A DNA stretch of 36,735 bases, from the NCBI GenBank assembly GCA_028823415.1, contig JAPKBL010000048.1:1-36735 (forward strand), read 5' to 3'. Positions 1 through 7,157 of this stretch are shown piece after piece. How positions within the stretch are numbered: position 1 is the stretch's first letter; each line of letters starts with the position of its first letter. Source of the stretch: Mariniblastus sp. (GTDB taxonomy: Bacteria > Planctomycetota > Planctomycetia > Pirellulales > Pirellulaceae). Position numbers and translations under genes: made by a program. Below the pieces are notes generated by a model that saw only the letters and a list, made by a program, of their open reading frames with translations, had not been told where the DNA came from and did no database searches.

Positions 1-25
1 TACACGGTTTTTACCGAATGGCAAT

Positions 26-105
26 GGAGGATAAGCGAATGGCTAGCAGGTTGATTCGAAATCAATTGCCCGCAAGGGTTGCGGGTTCGACCCCCGTGTC
101 CTCCG
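26..105 (+). tRNA. tRNA-Ser (anticodon CGA)
   Basis: The sequence folds as a class II tRNA. The acceptor stem pairs 26-32 with 98-104 (last pair U-G) and the discriminator base is G105, as usual for tRNA-Ser. The anticodon stem is 50-54/62-66, with loop TTCGAAA at 55-61 and anticodon CGA at 57-59, reading UCG. A long variable arm (67-80, GCCC/GGGT stem) is typical of Ser. The T arm has stem 81-85/93-97 and loop TTCGACC. The 3' CCA is not encoded and must be added after transcription. A terminator follows at once. Confidence 0.93.
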
Positions 106-111
106 CTCTAG

Positions 112-141
112 GCACCGCCATGACAGGCGGTGCTTTTTTTT
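112..141 (+). terminator. Rho-independent terminator of the tRNA-Ser unit
   Basis: Perfect 8-bp GC-rich stem GCACCGCC (112-119) / GGCGGTGC (126-133) with a 6-nt loop, followed directly by eight T residues (134-141). It ends the tRNA transcript 7 nt after the discriminator base. Confidence 0.92.
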
Positions 142-498
142 GCTTATTGATGTCATTTACCAGAGCATTTTGTTTTTTGCCCCGCTGGAATTCCTGTAGC
201 CCCAGTCGCGTTTAAAGAATAAGCGAACTTTCTGGATCCTCGTTGGTCACCTGAAGTGCCATATCTTACGCTCGCATCAGCATGTTCTCATAAGACACAT
301 GTTCATTGAATGCCTTAAACCTCAACAGAAGCCGTACGGTTGCACTCAAAACTAAGGCCTTGCACTTCCCCAAACCAAGCGGTTCGCGAGAGACACCTGC
401 AATCGATTCGGCTTCGTTGTAGGCGGCCAAAGCACTTACCAGATCGGTCGCTTGCTTTTTCAACGCGGCACCAAGCTGATCATCGGCGAGAACCATTC
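142..498. other. Stretch without a convincing gene
   Basis: Between the tRNA terminator and the response-regulator remnant I see no supported gene. A 76-codon frame lies on the minus strand (266-496), but it resembles no family I know and has no clear ribosome binding site. The plus-strand frame that leads into the LuxR remnant also runs across here from 340, but its translation is Arg/Pro/His-rich and not receiver-like. The stretch is probably rearranged DNA that replaced the 5' half of the regulator. Confidence 0.4.
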
Positions 499-915
499 GA
501 GCCTGTCGAAATCCTTATCCTCACGCAATCCAATCAAGAACAAGATGTGCTCACAGCTATCGCCTCAGGTTACCTTTTAAAATCATCAACCCTCCATCAA
601 CTAATTGACGGAATTCGCGTCGTTATGGTCGGTAACGCTACCCTTAAATCAAGTGTGGCTCAGTTCATCTTGAGTAGACTAAAATCAAAACTCTACTCCA
701 AACCTGCTGATCCCATTCTCTCCACTCGAGAATTGGATGTAATTTCACTGCTTGCCGAGGGATTTGCAAAAAAAGAAATCGCCAGACAACTTGACATTAG
801 TTACACAACCGTCGACACCTACGTCAGTCAAATTTACCAAAAACTTAGAGTCAGCAACGCCCCGGCAGCGGTCAACCAGGCTCATCGCCTCGGTCTTTTT
901 GCCGAAAAAGAATAA
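499..915 (+). pseudogene. LuxR/NarL-type response regulator, 5'-truncated remnant
   Basis: The C-terminal half is a clear LuxR/GerE helix-turn-helix: residues reading STRELDVISLLAEGFAKKEI, then ARQLDISYTTVDTYVSQIYQ and KL. This class binds DNA as the output domain of two-component regulators. Before it only the end of a receiver domain remains (VEILILTQS..., then SGYLLKSS, matching the beta5-Lys region). The phospho-acceptor Asp and the first three-fifths of the receiver are missing, and three to four residues seem lost before GYLLK. The frame stays open upstream to 340, but that part does not resemble a receiver. A GTG near 547 could start a short DNA-binding protein. No histidine kinase lies nearby. 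I infer a degenerate gene; a shortened functional regulator is the alternative. Confidence 0.6.
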
Positions 916-1090
916 TTCCGATTTCGCAAACGCACGATCGGATTTGCCTCAGCTGCTACGTTTAAGTTCTTGCTGATTTCGCGACTCGGTAATTTCGTTA
1001 CAATCTTTACTTAAGCCGGGCATCGCGAAACTTGCGCCCCGCTTGCCGCTGAGTCTTTCACCACGCTTGACCAAAAATTTGAGAAATCTC

Positions 1091-2830
1091 ATGAATCAAA
1101 ACACGTTTTACTATATTTTGCTCGTCATGGTCGGTTGCCTTTTTCATCACGGTAAAGCGGCGGCGATGCAAACCCCGCCCCCTCAGAGACCAAACATTAT
1201 CTTGATCATGGCTGATGACATGGGCTATTCGGATATCGGATGCTACGGGAGTGAAATTAAAACACCGGTACTCGATCAGTTAGCAGATTCCGGCCTGCGG
1301 CTGACTCAGTTTTACAACACATCCCGCTGCTGCCCGACCCGCGCTGCGCTACTAACAGGACTCTACTCTCACCAAGCCGGCATTGGATTGATGACAGGCG
1401 ACCGCGGGTACGATGCCTACCGGGGTGACCTCAATCGCCAATGTGTGACCCTTGCCGAAGCCCTCGGCGCGGACTATCAGAATTACATGTCAGGAAAATG
1501 GCATGTGACCCGACACGTTAACCCGCAAGGACCCAATTTCAATTGGCCTCTTCAGCGTGGATTCGATCGGTTCTATGGAACGATTATCGGCGCAGGCAGC
1601 TTTTATGACCCGGCCACTCTGTGTCGCGGAAATCAATTCATCACGCCAGAGAACGATCCGGATTATCAAGTTAAAAACTTCTACTATACCGATGCAATCA
1701 ATGACAACGCCATCCAATTTTTGAAAGATCACGAGGCGAGTTCCAAAGACAACCCATTTTTTATGTACGTGTCCTATACCTCGGCTCACTGGCCTATGCA
1801 CGCCCCGGAAGAAGACATCAAAAAATACGACGGGGTTTACGACAAGGGGTTCGAGGATATCCGCCTACAACGATATCAGAAAGCGAACGAACTTGGGGTG
1901 CTCGACTCATCCTGGCCGATGTCGCCGGCAGCGCAGGATTGGAGCAAAAACAAGAATCAGGAATGGGACATTCGTTGCATGGAAGTCTACGCAGCGATGG
2001 TCGATCGTATGGATCAGGGAATTGGCCGAATTGTCAAACAATTAAAAGACCAAAAGGTATATGACAACACTTTGATCATCTACCTTCAGGATAATGGAGG
2101 CTGCGCCGAAGGCTACGGTCGAGCATCCAACGCTGAAAAAATTGCCGGCAAATCATTTCCGCCGCTGGGAAAAGACGGACTCCAAACTAAAATCTGGACA
2201 CCCATGCAAACCCGTGACGGACGCCCCGTCAGAACTGGCCCCGAAACGATGCCCGGCGGCGAAGATACATTTGTAGGTTATGGACAAGGCTGGGCCAACG
2301 TCTCCAATACACCGTTTCGAGGATACAAACATGACGGCTTTGAAGGAGGCATCAGCTCGCCTTTCATCATCCACTGGCCTAACGGCATCGCCGCAGCTCA
2401 ACAAGGATCGATCGTCAATACGCCAGCCCATTTAATTGACATCATGCCAACTCTGCTCAATGTCGCCGGGATAAAATACCCAACGACTTATCACTCAGAC
2501 ATCGAACCGAACACAGAACATAAAATCAAACCCGCCGAAGGGATCAGCCTTGTCCCGCTGTTTACAGGAAGACCGATCGAACGCTCAACTCCTCTAGGTT
2601 TTGAACATCACGGTAATTTAGCACTGCGAGATGGACGCTGGAAAATTGTCTCCGCGTATCGAAACAACCAACCTACCCAATGGCATCTTTACGACATGCA
2701 AACCGACCGTACGGAACTCAATGATCTAGCGGAAGAAAACCCTGGGAAATTAGCTGAAATGGTCGCCCAGTGGCAAGCCTGGGCCGACCGCGTTGGAGTG
2801 CAAAAGTGGCCAATCAAAAATAAAAAATGA
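1091..2830 (+). CDS. Arylsulfatase A-like sulfatase (family S1), exported
   Basis: A 579-residue type I sulfatase that hydrolyses sulfate esters, probably on polysaccharides outside the cytoplasm. I chose the ATG at 1091 because a hydrophobic signal peptide follows at once (residues 5-25, ending in Ala); the frame is open 16 codons further up. N-terminal metal ligands are seen in MADDMGYSDIG (Asp42-Asp43). The signature CCPTR is at 80-84 and continues AALLTG. The first Cys would become the formylglycine nucleophile after action of a maturation enzyme not encoded here. Further family landmarks are GKWH, HWPMHAP and QDNGG. The C-terminal part (LRDGRWKIVSAYRNN, WHLYDMQTDRTELNDL) is the usual sulfatase C-terminal subdomain. 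Length is normal for S1 enzymes. It converges on the DJ-1-like gene with a 52-bp gap. The substrate cannot be read from the sequence. Confidence 0.95.
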   Translation: MNQNTFYYILLVMVGCLFHHGKAAAMQTPPPQRPNIILIMADDMGYSDIGCYGSEIKTPVLDQLADSGLRLTQFYNTSRCCPTRAALLTGLYSHQAGIGLMTGDRGYDAYRGDLNRQCVTLAEALGADYQNYMSGKWHVTRHVNPQGPNFNWPLQRGFDRFYGTIIGAGSFYDPATLCRGNQFITPENDPDYQVKNFYYTDAINDNAIQFLKDHEASSKDNPFFMYVSYTSAHWPMHAPEEDIKKYDGVYDKGFEDIRLQRYQKANELGVLDSSWPMSPAAQDWSKNKNQEWDIRCMEVYAAMVDRMDQGIGRIVKQLKDQKVYDNTLIIYLQDNGGCAEGYGRASNAEKIAGKSFPPLGKDGLQTKIWTPMQTRDGRPVRTGPETMPGGEDTFVGYGQGWANVSNTPFRGYKHDGFEGGISSPFIIHWPNGIAAAQQGSIVNTPAHLIDIMPTLLNVAGIKYPTTYHSDIEPNTEHKIKPAEGISLVPLFTGRPIERSTPLGFEHHGNLALRDGRWKIVSAYRNNQPTQWHLYDMQTDRTELNDLAEENPGKLAEMVAQWQAWADRVGVQKWPIKNKK

Positions 2831-2882
2831 CCATCGAACTGTTTATTTAATTCAGCGTTTAGCCGGTCAACGAAGTTACACG

Positions 2883-3476
2883 CTAGTTGCCACTTTGAAA
2901 CGATAGCCCCAATAATTTCAAGAACTCCCGCATCCAAGCAGGGTGGGCCGGCCACGCCGGCGCCGTGACAAGATTCCCTTCGACGTGAGCATTGTCAAAC
3001 GTCTCATTCGGCTCGACGAACGTCCCCGAGGCGGAGGTAACGTCTGGCCCGACCGCAGGGTAGGCACAACACTCTCGCCCAGCCAAGACATTTGCCGTCG
3101 CCAGAATCTGGGGGCCGTGACAGACAGCGGCGACCGGCAGATTTCGTTCAAAAAACTGACCGACGATTTCCAGCACGCGATCGTTCAAACGCAAGTACTC
3201 CGGTGACCGGCCGCCTGGAATTACCAAACCGTCATATTCAGCGACATTCACTGCCTCGAAATCAAAGTTGATTCCAAAATTGTGACCGCGTTTTTCGCTG
3301 TAAGTTTGGTCGCCCTCAAAATCGTGGATTGCTGTCGCAACCGTTTCACCCACTGTTTTCCCAGGACAGACAGTATCGACCCGATACCCCACCATTAACA
3401 AAATTTGATAGGGCACCATGGCCTCGTAATCCTCGACATAATCTCCGACCAACATCAAAATACGCTTGGGATTCAT
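2883..3476 (-). CDS. DJ-1/PfpI family protein
   Basis: A 197-residue class I glutamine-amidotransferase-like protein of the DJ-1/PfpI superfamily, whose members act as glyoxalase/deglycase, chaperone or protease-like stress proteins. The start at 3476 is favoured by a good ribosome binding site (GAGAGGAAG about 11 nt upstream) and because the family fold begins right there ([20 protein letters not shown]). The frame is open 28 codons further up without family similarity. The conserved acidic residue lies in VEDYEAM. The nucleophile elbow is [10 protein letters not shown] (Cys119-His120), and the strand before it reads YDGLVIPGG. No signal peptide is seen, so it is likely cytoplasmic. It converges on the sulfatase, and its upstream region borders the sigma-54 unit on the other strand. 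The exact reaction cannot be told from sequence. Confidence 0.9.
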   Translation of the reverse strand: MNPKRILMLVGDYVEDYEAMVPYQILLMVGYRVDTVCPGKTVGETVATAIHDFEGDQTYSEKRGHNFGINFDFEAVNVAEYDGLVIPGGRSPEYLRLNDRVLEIVGQFFERNLPVAAVCHGPQILATANVLAGRECCAYPAVGPDVTSASGTFVEPNETFDNAHVEGNLVTAPAWPAHPAWMREFLKLLGLSFQSGN

Positions 3477-3682
3477 CGTCGTTATCTTCCTCTCTAAAGT
3501 TGTTAGCACAGGTCGCAACCGGTTCGAACACCCGCTTTGGTGGCTGCGACCTTTCATCACCGCCTACTCAAAATCCTCCCAACGGCAAGAAGGAATTAGA
3601 TACCGCGTTCGGGGCGAATTGCATTGTGCCGGTTATTCCAAGTCTTCGAAACAGCTGTTTGGATCGCTGATTTAAATAATTC

Positions 3683-3714
3683 GTCTCAATTTGAGGCAGC
3701 TGTCTCAATTTGAT
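3683..3714 (+). promoter_or_regulatory. Two direct-repeat dyad sites, possible enhancer for a sigma-54 activator
   Basis: The 12-mer GTCTCAATTTGA occurs at 3683-3694 and again at 3702-3713, 19 bp apart and so nearly on the same helix face. The first copy extends to the dyad CTCAA-T-TTGAG (3685-3695); the second ends CTCAATTTGAT and is one base from symmetric. They lie about 55-85 bp upstream of the -24 element, a usual place for bacterial enhancer-binding protein sites. Binding by such a protein is inference. Confidence 0.5.
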
Positions 3715-3768
3715 TCAGTTTCCATTCTCTTTGCGTTTGAAAGACGCGAAAAAGGGTTGTTTTTGAAC

Positions 3769-3784
3769 TGGCACACAACTTGCG
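3769..3784 (+). promoter_or_regulatory. Sigma-54 (RpoN) promoter
   Basis: TGGCAC (3769-3774), a 5-nt spacer ACAAC, then TTGC (3780-3783) followed by G. This matches the sigma-54 -24/-12 consensus TGGCAC-N5-TTGC with correct spacing. It lies 49 nt upstream of the ATG at 3833, in a non-coding stretch and in the right direction. A GGAG ribosome binding site lies between. Transcription should therefore need RpoN and an ATP-hydrolysing activator. Confidence 0.8.
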
Positions 3785-3832
3785 TAACCCATTTCGCCAC
3801 TTATCTCTTCCACTTTTTTTTGGAGTCAAATT

Positions 3833-5419
3833 ATGCCACGCTTTCTCACGCGACTAAAAATTTCTACGGCCCTTTTCATGCTTATTCTGGGGCTTGGATT
3901 TCCCATTCCCACCATGGGCTGCCCCCAGGACATGGTTCGCCAACCAGCCCCTGAGCTAATTAACCTTTACTACGCCGAGCTAGGACGCAGCCATTGCGAC
4001 CATCTCACCGTTGCGGTTCTTCAGGGCAGCAAAGAGGGCGTTGTTGTTAGCATGTTTCCGCCTGGCCGCACAAAAAACATGCCCAAAGAGGGCCAAGTTG
4101 TTAACATGTTCCCGCCTGGTAATACCGGTACTCGAAAAAACAATGATCCAATCCCGGGAATCGACATCATCGTTGAAAGGGATACCGAAGAAGATCCTGG
4201 TCTCTCAGATGCCTCCAGCATCATTAGCGAAATCACATCCAAAGCGGATGTCAAGCAATGCGAGGACTGCGGTGCAACTTGTACCGAACCATGTCGCTGC
4301 AACCCAACCGGCATCGAGCTGATCTTTGGCAAAAATGACGATCAAGCAGGAATGATGCAGGCGTCGGCAGACTTCACCTATCTCACTTTTCAAACGTCTT
4401 ACGGAATGCGGTCAGTCACCTTAATTTCAATGGGGGCCGATTCCAAACTGACGTTGGTGATCGCGAAAGGGTGGGGCAGAACTTCGGGTGACTGCAATGA
4501 CTCAGTCACAAATATTAATCCTGGGAAAATCGTTAATTCCGAGAGAAACGAATCGCTTGATCCCAACCCACTTGCCGCAGTTGGAACTATGCACAATGAG
4601 GCACTCGACTACCTGACGCCCGACCTTAATCTTAATCTTTTCGAGCTGCCAAAGTTGGCTAGACAGGGCGATGACAAAGTCATCCGAAAGAAACCAGGAG
4701 CGGCCAGACGGGGTGATGACAAAGTCATCCGGAAAAAACCAGGACTAGCCAGAGAGGGCGATGACAAAGTCATCCGAAAGAAACCAGGAATGGCCAGACA
4801 GGGTGACGACATGCGTGTCCGGAAAAAACCTGGACGGACGACCTACGCTAATATCTCACTGGAACCGGCCGCAAGCTTAGATACAAAATCATTGTTACAG
4901 CATACTTCGCTGTTTTTCATGCAGGTCTACGATCTTGCACCTACTGAAGCGCTGGCTTCCAAAGAATTGGCGTCTGAAGTATGCCAGTGTGCGCAGGATG
5001 GATACGGTTACTTCGAGAATTTCCAAAAACAACTTTCAACGAAAGGCCCAATCAAAGGCGCGTTTCAAAAACTCGAAGAGACAATCATGTTGAGTTCGGA
5101 CCTAAAGTCGTTCAACCGTTCAATTGACCAACAGGTCCTCGAAATAACTAAATCGCAAGCCTTCACCACCAAGGAAACTATCCTAATTCTTGGCTCTCTC
5201 TCCCTTGCGAAAGGAACCGTTGCCTACTGGAATGCCCAAAACGACATCTTTGAGGGTGATGTCATCGAGCGGGGCAACGGAAAATTCTGGGCTGACCTCG
5301 GTGGGTTTGTCCTGGGAGCCGGACTTTCACTGCTTGATGGAGATGCGGGTTATGGAGATATAATTATAACAGGAGTTGAGGCCGCAGCTGCTGCTTCCGC
5401 TCTCTACGAAGAGTTATGA
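3833..5419 (+). CDS. Exported repeat protein of unknown function, sigma-54 controlled
   Basis: A 528-residue protein I do not recognise. The start is fixed by a GGAG box about 9 nt upstream and a signal peptide (residues 7-29). Cys30 follows TMG, so a lipoprotein is possible but the lipobox is poor. In order: two copies of KEG-x-VV-x-MFPPG (67-78 and 85-96), an Asp/Glu-rich segment, and a Cys cluster CEDCGATCTEPCRC (143-156) that could bind metal or form disulfides. Next is a domain of about 100 residues rich in beta-type sequence (to about 250), then four 15-residue repeats of consensus ARxGDDKVIRKKPGx (276-335). A helical region follows (350-460), with a Gly/Ala-rich hydrophobic C-terminus (about 475-525) that could insert in a membrane. 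It stands alone between its own promoter and terminator, so it is probably one transcription unit. The role is unknown. Confidence 0.85.
   Translation: MPRFLTRLKISTALFMLILGLGFPIPTMGCPQDMVRQPAPELINLYYAELGRSHCDHLTVAVLQGSKEGVVVSMFPPGRTKNMPKEGQVVNMFPPGNTGTRKNNDPIPGIDIIVERDTEEDPGLSDASSIISEITSKADVKQCEDCGATCTEPCRCNPTGIELIFGKNDDQAGMMQASADFTYLTFQTSYGMRSVTLISMGADSKLTLVIAKGWGRTSGDCNDSVTNINPGKIVNSERNESLDPNPLAAVGTMHNEALDYLTPDLNLNLFELPKLARQGDDKVIRKKPGAARRGDDKVIRKKPGLAREGDDKVIRKKPGMARQGDDMRVRKKPGRTTYANISLEPAASLDTKSLLQHTSLFFMQVYDLAPTEALASKELASEVCQCAQDGYGYFENFQKQLSTKGPIKGAFQKLEETIMLSSDLKSFNRSIDQQVLEITKSQAFTTKETILILGSLSLAKGTVAYWNAQNDIFEGDVIERGNGKFWADLGGFVLGAGLSLLDGDAGYGDIIITGVEAAAAASALYEEL
4658..4837 (+). repeat. 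Four 45-bp coding tandem repeats (15 residues each)
   Basis: Units at 4658-4702, 4703-4747, 4748-4792 and 4793-4837. The first three encode ARQ/ARR/ARE-GDDKVIRKKPG and are almost identical; the fourth has diverged (GDDMRVRKKPG). Each unit joins an acidic GDD to a strongly basic RKKPG. The near-identity at DNA level indicates recent unit duplication. Confidence 0.92.
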
Positions 5420-5471
5420 GGATAAACCATATGGTCAGTTGGCCATTTAGCTTTAAATCGCTTTGCGAACG

Positions 5472-5500
5472 ACCAGCTCCATTGGGGGCTGGTTTTTTTT
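5472..5500 (+). terminator. Rho-independent terminator of the sigma-54 unit
   Basis: Stem ACCAGCTCC (5472-5480) / GGGGCTGGT (5485-5493), 9 bp with one G-T pair and a 4-nt loop ATTG, followed by a run of T to 5500. It lies 53 nt after the stop codon of the repeat protein. Confidence 0.88.
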
Positions 5501-5594
5501 GGAAAGCGGAATGAAATTCATAATTCCAACACAACGTGCACAACCGCTTACTCCTGATTGACGACCGACTTAAAAGACACATTGGCAAACCAAT

Positions 5595-6037
5595 AAACGC
5601 AACAGCCTCGTCGGTTCGCTGATGGGCATGATGATCATGCCAATCAATGATGACATACACGTCATTTCTGATGGCCGAGTCCACAACAGTTGTAATTAAT
5701 TTTTTTGACCACTCAGGGCGATCAAGATAACTCCCTTGAGGCCCGACTCCCATCGACGCGCGGATGACGGTACCGTGCCAATCGTTTACCAGCCAATTGA
5801 CCGCCCCCTCGTTGTAAAACTGACTCCACCAATTGCTCCAGCCAAAACTGACGCCACGCAAAACCACCGGATCGCCCTTTTGGTTGACCAACTGAATCCC
5901 CTCGACAGCCAGTTGACCATTTTCAGTCACGACCGCCGAAGACCATTGGGACATATCAGGCTTTGTATCATCAGCACCGACAATGCCGCAAACCGCAATT
6001 AAAATCAGACAAATCCCATCCGAACCACAGATGCCAT
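5595..6037 (-). pseudogene. Broken GH5-type glycoside hydrolase (cellulase family), N-terminal piece
   Basis: The frame encodes the N-terminal part of a GH5 endoglucanase-like enzyme: GDPVVLRGVSFGWSNWWSQF, then NWLVNDWHGTVIRASMGV and VYVIIDWHDHHAHQRTDEAV. These are the family's beta1-beta3 landmarks. It is damaged twice. At the 5' end the natural ATG at 6037 (ribosome binding site AAGGAAACG) runs into TGA after ten codons, while a signal-peptide core (LILIAVCGIVGADD) continues in another frame, so an indel lies near 6005-6020. At the 3' end family similarity stops after about 5595; the rest of the frame to 5364 is unrelated. The catalytic acid/base and nucleophile Glu residues, which come later in GH5, are absent. 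It is almost surely inactive. Confidence 0.75.
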
Positions 6038-6229
6038 TCTCGTTTCCTTGTACTTAACTCGATCCAGAATCCTGAATCGACTGTCTAATGCAACCTGGAA
6101 TTCATGATCAAAATTATTCATTGGCAACCTCTAAATTCTCGGTAGCAGCGAGGCTGCAAACATGCCAAAATTAGTCGCGGCATTAGACTTAATCCAATGA
6201 ATCCACGACACCCTTAATTCAGGGCGTAA

Positions 6230-7126
6230 ATGTTTACACCGACCATCAACGCAACGCAAGTTCTCGGCATTCAGGCGACTCTCGGAGAGGGGCCGATCTG
6301 GGATCCGCGAACGAATTCATTTTGGTGGATCGATATCGTTGAAAAAAAATTGCATTTGTTTGATCTAGCATCCAAAGAAAATCGAACATGGCAACTCGAC
6401 CAGATGCCGGGAACCGTCGTGACGCGGCAATCGGGGGGGTTGGTATTGGCACTTGAAAATGGATTTTCCGCATTCGACCCAGAAACTGAAAAAATTGATT
6501 TCCTTGGTGATCCGGAATCTGAACTCGCGGACAACCGATTCAATGATGGTAAATGCGATCCGCACGGACGGTTCTGGGCGGGCACGATGCGCACCGAAAA
6601 CCATATGGAGCAATTCACCGGCTCGCTTTATTCATTGGAAAAGAACGGCGAGATCACGAAACGACTAGGTTCCCAAATTGGTGTGTCCAATGGAATTGTC
6701 TGGTCTTCGGATTCGCGTTTTATGTATTTCATCGACTCACCCACTCGCCAAATTTCTCGGTTTGATTACGATCCGGTCACCGGAAACATCCAAAATCGCC
6801 AGAACGTATTCGAGGCTCCCGAAGGCTTTGGTTTTCCTGACGGAATGGCGATCGATACCGACGATCATCTTTGGGTCGCGTTTTGGGGAGGAAGCTGCAT
6901 AGCGAAAATTGATCCGACGAGCGGTGAAATAATCGAACGAGTCATAGTGCCGGTGACCGCGCCCACTGCCTGTGCCTTCGGCGGTCCTAACATGAACCAG
7001 CTCTTGATTACGACGGCCTCACTTGGCCTGGATCCAAAATCGAAAGCTCAACAGCCAATGGCAGGTGACTTGTTCATCGCTGATGTTTCAGCCACCGGTG
7101 CCCCGGCACACCGATTCGCCGGTTAA
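6230..7126 (+). CDS. SMP-30/gluconolactonase/LRE family lactonase
   Basis: A 298-residue six-bladed beta-propeller protein of the SMP-30/gluconolaconase/LRE-like family, which opens sugar lactones such as gluconolactone with a bound divalent metal. The family metal ligands are present: Glu20 in LGEGPIWD, Asn105 in NRFNDGKCDPHGRFWAGT, Asn154 in GVSNGIVWS and Asp204 in GFPDGMAID. No signal peptide is seen, so it is likely cytoplasmic. Length is normal. An AGGG box lies about 7 nt before the ATG. It stands alone and converges on the kinase gene. In sugar catabolism it would sit between a sugar dehydrogenase and a dehydratase, but neither partner is in the window. Confidence 0.92.
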   Translation: MFTPTINATQVLGIQATLGEGPIWDPRTNSFWWIDIVEKKLHLFDLASKENRTWQLDQMPGTVVTRQSGGLVLALENGFSAFDPETEKIDFLGDPESELADNRFNDGKCDPHGRFWAGTMRTENHMEQFTGSLYSLEKNGEITKRLGSQIGVSNGIVWSSDSRFMYFIDSPTRQISRFDYDPVTGNIQNRQNVFEAPEGFGFPDGMAIDTDDHLWVAFWGGSCIAKIDPTSGEIIERVIVPVTAPTACAFGGPNMNQLLITTASLGLDPKSKAQQPMAGDLFIADVSATGAPAHRFAG

Positions 7127-7157
7127 CCTTCACGTTGATCGGTAAAAATATTCACCG

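Noticed and set aside
18..215. Open frame over the tRNA
   Set aside because: It covers the tRNA-Ser gene and its terminator and is a by-product.
266..496. 76-codon minus-strand frame beginning MVLADDQ, like a response-regulator start
   Set aside because: Only the first six residues look receiver-like; the rest has no receiver pattern, no ribosome binding site is clear, and it could not join the plus-strand remnant without an inversion.
916..1090. TCCGAT/ATCGGA inverted repeat after the LuxR remnant as a terminator
   Set aside because: Only 6 pairs with a 14-nt loop and no T run.
5364..5594. Continuation of the GH5 frame beyond the conserved part
   Set aside because: The translation loses family similarity, crosses the sigma-54 unit's terminator and overlaps the end of the repeat protein.
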